DNA of 64,000 nucleotides from contig NZ_CP012602.1 in the NCBI RefSeq assembly GCF_001278805.1, forward strand, positions 351,001 through 415,000. The letters run 5' to 3'. This DNA comes from Bacillus sp. FJAT-18017. Its GTDB lineage: Bacteria; Bacillota; Bacilli; Bacillales; Cytobacillaceae. The notes beneath the pieces were generated by a model that worked only from the letters and a program-made list of their open reading frames with translations, was not told the origin of the DNA and did no database searches. Both the position numbers and the translations under genes were made by a program. Shown here one piece after another: positions 62,217 through 64,000 of the stretch. The first letter of the stretch is position 1. Each line of letters begins with the position of its first letter.

Positions 62217-63038
62217 TTGCGCCAATTTTTAAGTCTGCTGGTTGTTCTTTTGTTATTTCTGCCACTCGAATCGACTGTTGCACAGGCCGCCCTTTCCACT
62301 TCTCAAACAAAGAATGAAGCCACAATCAACACTAAGTCTCTTGCCAAGGGAATTATCTCTGTAGGCTTCAAAACCAAATCCGGTAAAAAGGCAAAAGTAG
62401 GGATTACTAAGAACGGAAAAACGTATTATTACAATCTGCCGAATAACGGTACCCTTACACAGTTCCCGCTGCAAATGAAAAATGGTGAATACACCGTAAC
62501 CGTTTTTGAACACACAAAAGGAAATTACTATAAATCAGCAACCTCAAAAAAGGTAACCCTCAAACTGAAAGATTCTAAAACTGTGTTTCTGCAATCCGTC
62601 CAGAATGTAAAGTGGACAAGATCCATGTCACCCATTAAGACTGCAACAAAGCTTGTAAAGGGAAAGACAAGGACCGAGGACAAGGTGAGGTCAATCCAAA
62701 ACTATGTTGCGCGCAATGTGAAATATGATTATGAAAAGTACCGTAATGTGAAAAGTGGATATTTGCCAAATATTAATACCACTTATAAGAGTAAGAAAGG
62801 GATTTGCTACGATTATGCAGCCCTGTTCGGCTCGATGCTCAGGAGCCAGGGAATTCCTGCAAAGCTCGTTACCGGCTATTCCACAAATGCAAAAGGATTG
62901 CATGCGTGGAACGAGGTTTATATCAAAGAGCTGAAGAAATGGGTCATTATTGATACCACTGTTGATGCAGCTACTAAAAATTCCGGTAAATCCATCTATA
63001 AGAAAGCGTCCGATTACAAGAAACAGTATGAATATTAG
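62217..63038 (+). CDS. Secreted transglutaminase-like protein
   Basis: A 273-residue exported protein. Signal peptide (FLSLLVVLLLFLPLESTVAQA, about residues 4-24, shortened LLVVLLLFLP), a beta-rich N-terminal region (30-125), then a transglutaminase-like core with Cys197 (KGICYDYAALF), His229 (LHAWNEVY) and Asp246 (VIIDTTVD). Such domains act as proteases, peptide amidases or crosslinking enzymes. TTG at 62217 follows AAAGGAGAG; the open frame continues upstream but through the riboswitch, so it is not coding. Function inferred only; processing or crosslinking of surface protein is plausible. Confidence 0.88.
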   Translation: MRQFLSLLVVLLLFLPLESTVAQAALSTSQTKNEATINTKSLAKGIISVGFKTKSGKKAKVGITKNGKTYYYNLPNNGTLTQFPLQMKNGEYTVTVFEHTKGNYYKSATSKKVTLKLKDSKTVFLQSVQNVKWTRSMSPIKTATKLVKGKTRTEDKVRSIQNYVARNVKYDYEKYRNVKSGYLPNINTTYKSKKGICYDYAALFGSMLRSQGIPAKLVTGYSTNAKGLHAWNEVYIKELKKWVIIDTTVDAATKNSGKSIYKKASDYKKQYEY

Positions 63039-63046
63039 AAAGATCT

Positions 63047-63089
63047 CCGCCTGAACGATTGTGTTCACCAACAATCAGGCGGTTTTTTA
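63047..63089 (+). terminator. Intrinsic terminator after the transglutaminase-like gene
   Basis: CCGCCTGA / TCAGGCGG stem (63047-63054, 63075-63082) with an inner TTGT/ACAA pairing, followed by six T. Confidence 0.9.
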
Positions 63090-63473
63090 GCCTGAACAGG
63101 CACCCGGGAGATCAATAGCAGTGAATGTCAGCAAAACTTGTATGGATAGACAATAAACTAAGTAGATATTAAAAAGGCCTGTACTGAATACATATAGTAG
63201 GGATAGAACGGCTTAAACGCCGGCGGAACGGCGGTGTGTAATTGATTATTGATCAAAATACGCTGCGTGGTGGTGCCATGGCAACCGGGATGAAGGGAAA
63301 TTCGCGAATTAGGTCAGGGGCTGAAGAAATTTATCAAAATAGAGAGAAAGGGGAAGAAGTCGAATGCTCTTTTTCTTCCTGGCTTTATCGACACAGAAAT
63401 GCAACAATGCTATAATGAATTCGGTTACATGTTTAACAAGTGTGAAAATTCTACAACATTGGAGGGGATAGGC
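63089..63473. other. Intergenic region before nuoA
   Basis: No supported gene. A small hairpin CGCCG / CGGCG (63218-63233) is seen and a 57-codon open frame (63242-63415, TTG start) without ribosome binding site. The nuoA promoter lies at the right end. Confidence 0.5.
63388..63416 (+). promoter_or_regulatory. Sigma-A promoter of the nuo operon
   Basis: TCGACA (63388-63393) and a perfect TATAAT (63411-63416), spacing 17. Start near 63423, giving a leader of about 50 bases to nuoA. Confidence 0.75.
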
Positions 63474-63848
63474 ATGGATCTGCTGAATGTATATCAGAAT
63501 AATTATCTGATAGTTTTTGTGTTTCTGTGTCTCGGGGTTTTGCTGCCAATTGTGGCACTGTTTCTGGGGAAGCTTCTGCGTCCGCACAAGCCAAGCGACG
63601 CGAAGTATACTACATATGAAAGCGGGATTGAGCCGTTTCACGATTCACGAGTGCAATTCAATGTCCGCTATTATATTTTCGCCCTGATGTTTGTTATTTT
63701 CGATGTGGAAACAGTATTTTTGTATCCTTGGGCGGTAGCCTATGATAAGCTCGGTATCTTTGCATTGATCGAAATGCTCATTTTCGCATTGATGCTTGTA
63801 CTAGGGCTTGTTTATGCATGGAAGAAGAAGGTGCTGAAATGGAACTAA
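63474..63848 (+). CDS. nuoA: NADH-quinone oxidoreductase subunit A
   Basis: A 124-residue membrane subunit of complex I with three helices. [24 protein letters not shown] (shortened [20 protein letters not shown]) and [14 protein letters not shown] with its conserved acidic residues are diagnostic. ATG at 63474 follows GGAGGGG. It overlaps nuoB by 10 bases. B. subtilis has no complex I, but other Bacillaceae carry a nuo operon after atpC. Confidence 0.95.
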   Translation: MDLLNVYQNNYLIVFVFLCLGVLLPIVALFLGKLLRPHKPSDAKYTTYESGIEPFHDSRVQFNVRYYIFALMFVIFDVETVFLYPWAVAYDKLGIFALIEMLIFALMLVLGLVYAWKKKVLKWN

Positions 63849-64000
63849 AATTGGACAATATATCACCAATAGAAATGGAAGAAATGAAGCGGAACGTCTT
63901 TATGACTACTCTTGAACAAGTGAAGGCCTGGGCCAGGAGCAATTCCCTTTACCCAATGACCTTCGGGCTTGCTTGCTGCGCGATAGAAATGATGGGCGTG
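63839..64000 (+). CDS. nuoB: NADH-quinone oxidoreductase subunit B, 3' end outside the window
   Basis: Only the first 54 residues are seen. [14 protein letters not shown] holds two of the Cys ligands of the N2 [4Fe-4S] cluster, the last cluster before quinone. Start ATG lies inside the end of nuoA with GAAGGTG upstream. The window ends in frame after GGC GTG. Confidence 0.93.
   Translation, partial: MELKLDNISPIEMEEMKRNVFMTTLEQVKAWARSNSLYPMTFGLACCAIEMMGV

Noticed and set aside
63242..63415. 57-codon open frame before nuoA (TTG start)
   Set aside because: No ribosome binding site, no recognised similarity, and its end overlaps the nuoA -10 element.

Overview
The window is a stretch of low-to-moderate GC chromosome from an aerobic, endospore-forming member of the Bacillaceae. 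It carries spo0F, spoIIR, an SspH-type spore protein, the sporulation-linked PBP PbpG and the RNA polymerase delta subunit. Gene order follows the Bacillus subtilis ywhC-to-atp region closely (ywhC-ywhD-pbpG-speE-speB, ywiB-argS, uvsE-ywjE-fadF, rpoE-pyrG-ywjG-spo0F-fbaA-tal-murA2-glpX-rho-rpmE-tdk, prfA-prmC-spoIIR-ywlB-C-D-E-F-G-glyA-upp-atp). It is not B. subtilis: an acyl-CoA/isobutyryl-CoA mutase operon sits between fadF and rpoE, a c-di-GMP-controlled surface-protein locus follows atpC, and complex I genes (nuoA, nuoB) start at the right edge. The species cannot be named from the sequence alone.

Layout. 0-7.9 kb: S2P protease, YwhD, PbpG, polyamine synthesis (speE, speB), ywiB-argS, sspH. 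8-12.5 kb: UV endonuclease and a cardiolipin synthase-like gene on the minus strand, divergent from fadF, whose promoter overlaps a FadR-type box. 12.5-21.4 kb: thiolase, 3-hydroxyacyl-CoA dehydrogenase, two acyl-CoA dehydrogenases, a TetR regulator and fused isobutyryl-CoA mutase, preceded by a near-perfect CcpA cre site. 21.4-22 kb: nested intergenic repeats. 22-33 kb: rpoE, pyrG with its G-tract attenuator, spo0F, glycolysis/gluconeogenesis (fbaA, tal, glpX), murA2, rho, rpmE. 33-46 kb: tdk, a CDF transporter, prfA-prmC, spoIIR, a KGG stress protein, the ywlB-G genes with a DnaA-box cluster before ywlC/tsaC, glyA, upp. 46-50 kb: an ATPase, a secreted protein and a Vpr-like subtilase. 50-58.6 kb: the complete F1Fo ATP synthase operon atpZ-I-B-E-F-H-A-G-D-C, with a Rex-like operator next to its promoter and a repeat element inserted between atpA and atpG. 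58.6-63.1 kb: two GEMM-I (c-di-GMP-I) riboswitches governing an LPXTG surface protein, a class D sortase and a secreted transglutaminase-like protein. 63.4-64 kb: nuoA and the start of nuoB.

How the parts work together. The acyl-CoA operon joins branched-chain and straight-chain C4 acyl-CoA breakdown under likely carbon-catabolite control, and FadF probably takes part in passing the electrons on. The most system-like feature is the c-di-GMP locus: one second messenger, two aptamers, a wall-anchored protein made of five repeats that each carry one cysteine pair, a sortase that could anchor it, and a secreted transglutaminase-fold enzyme. The other notable signal is a dispersed family of two-hairpin intergenic elements (six copies here) whose stems vary in a compensatory way while the internal-loop bases stay fixed.
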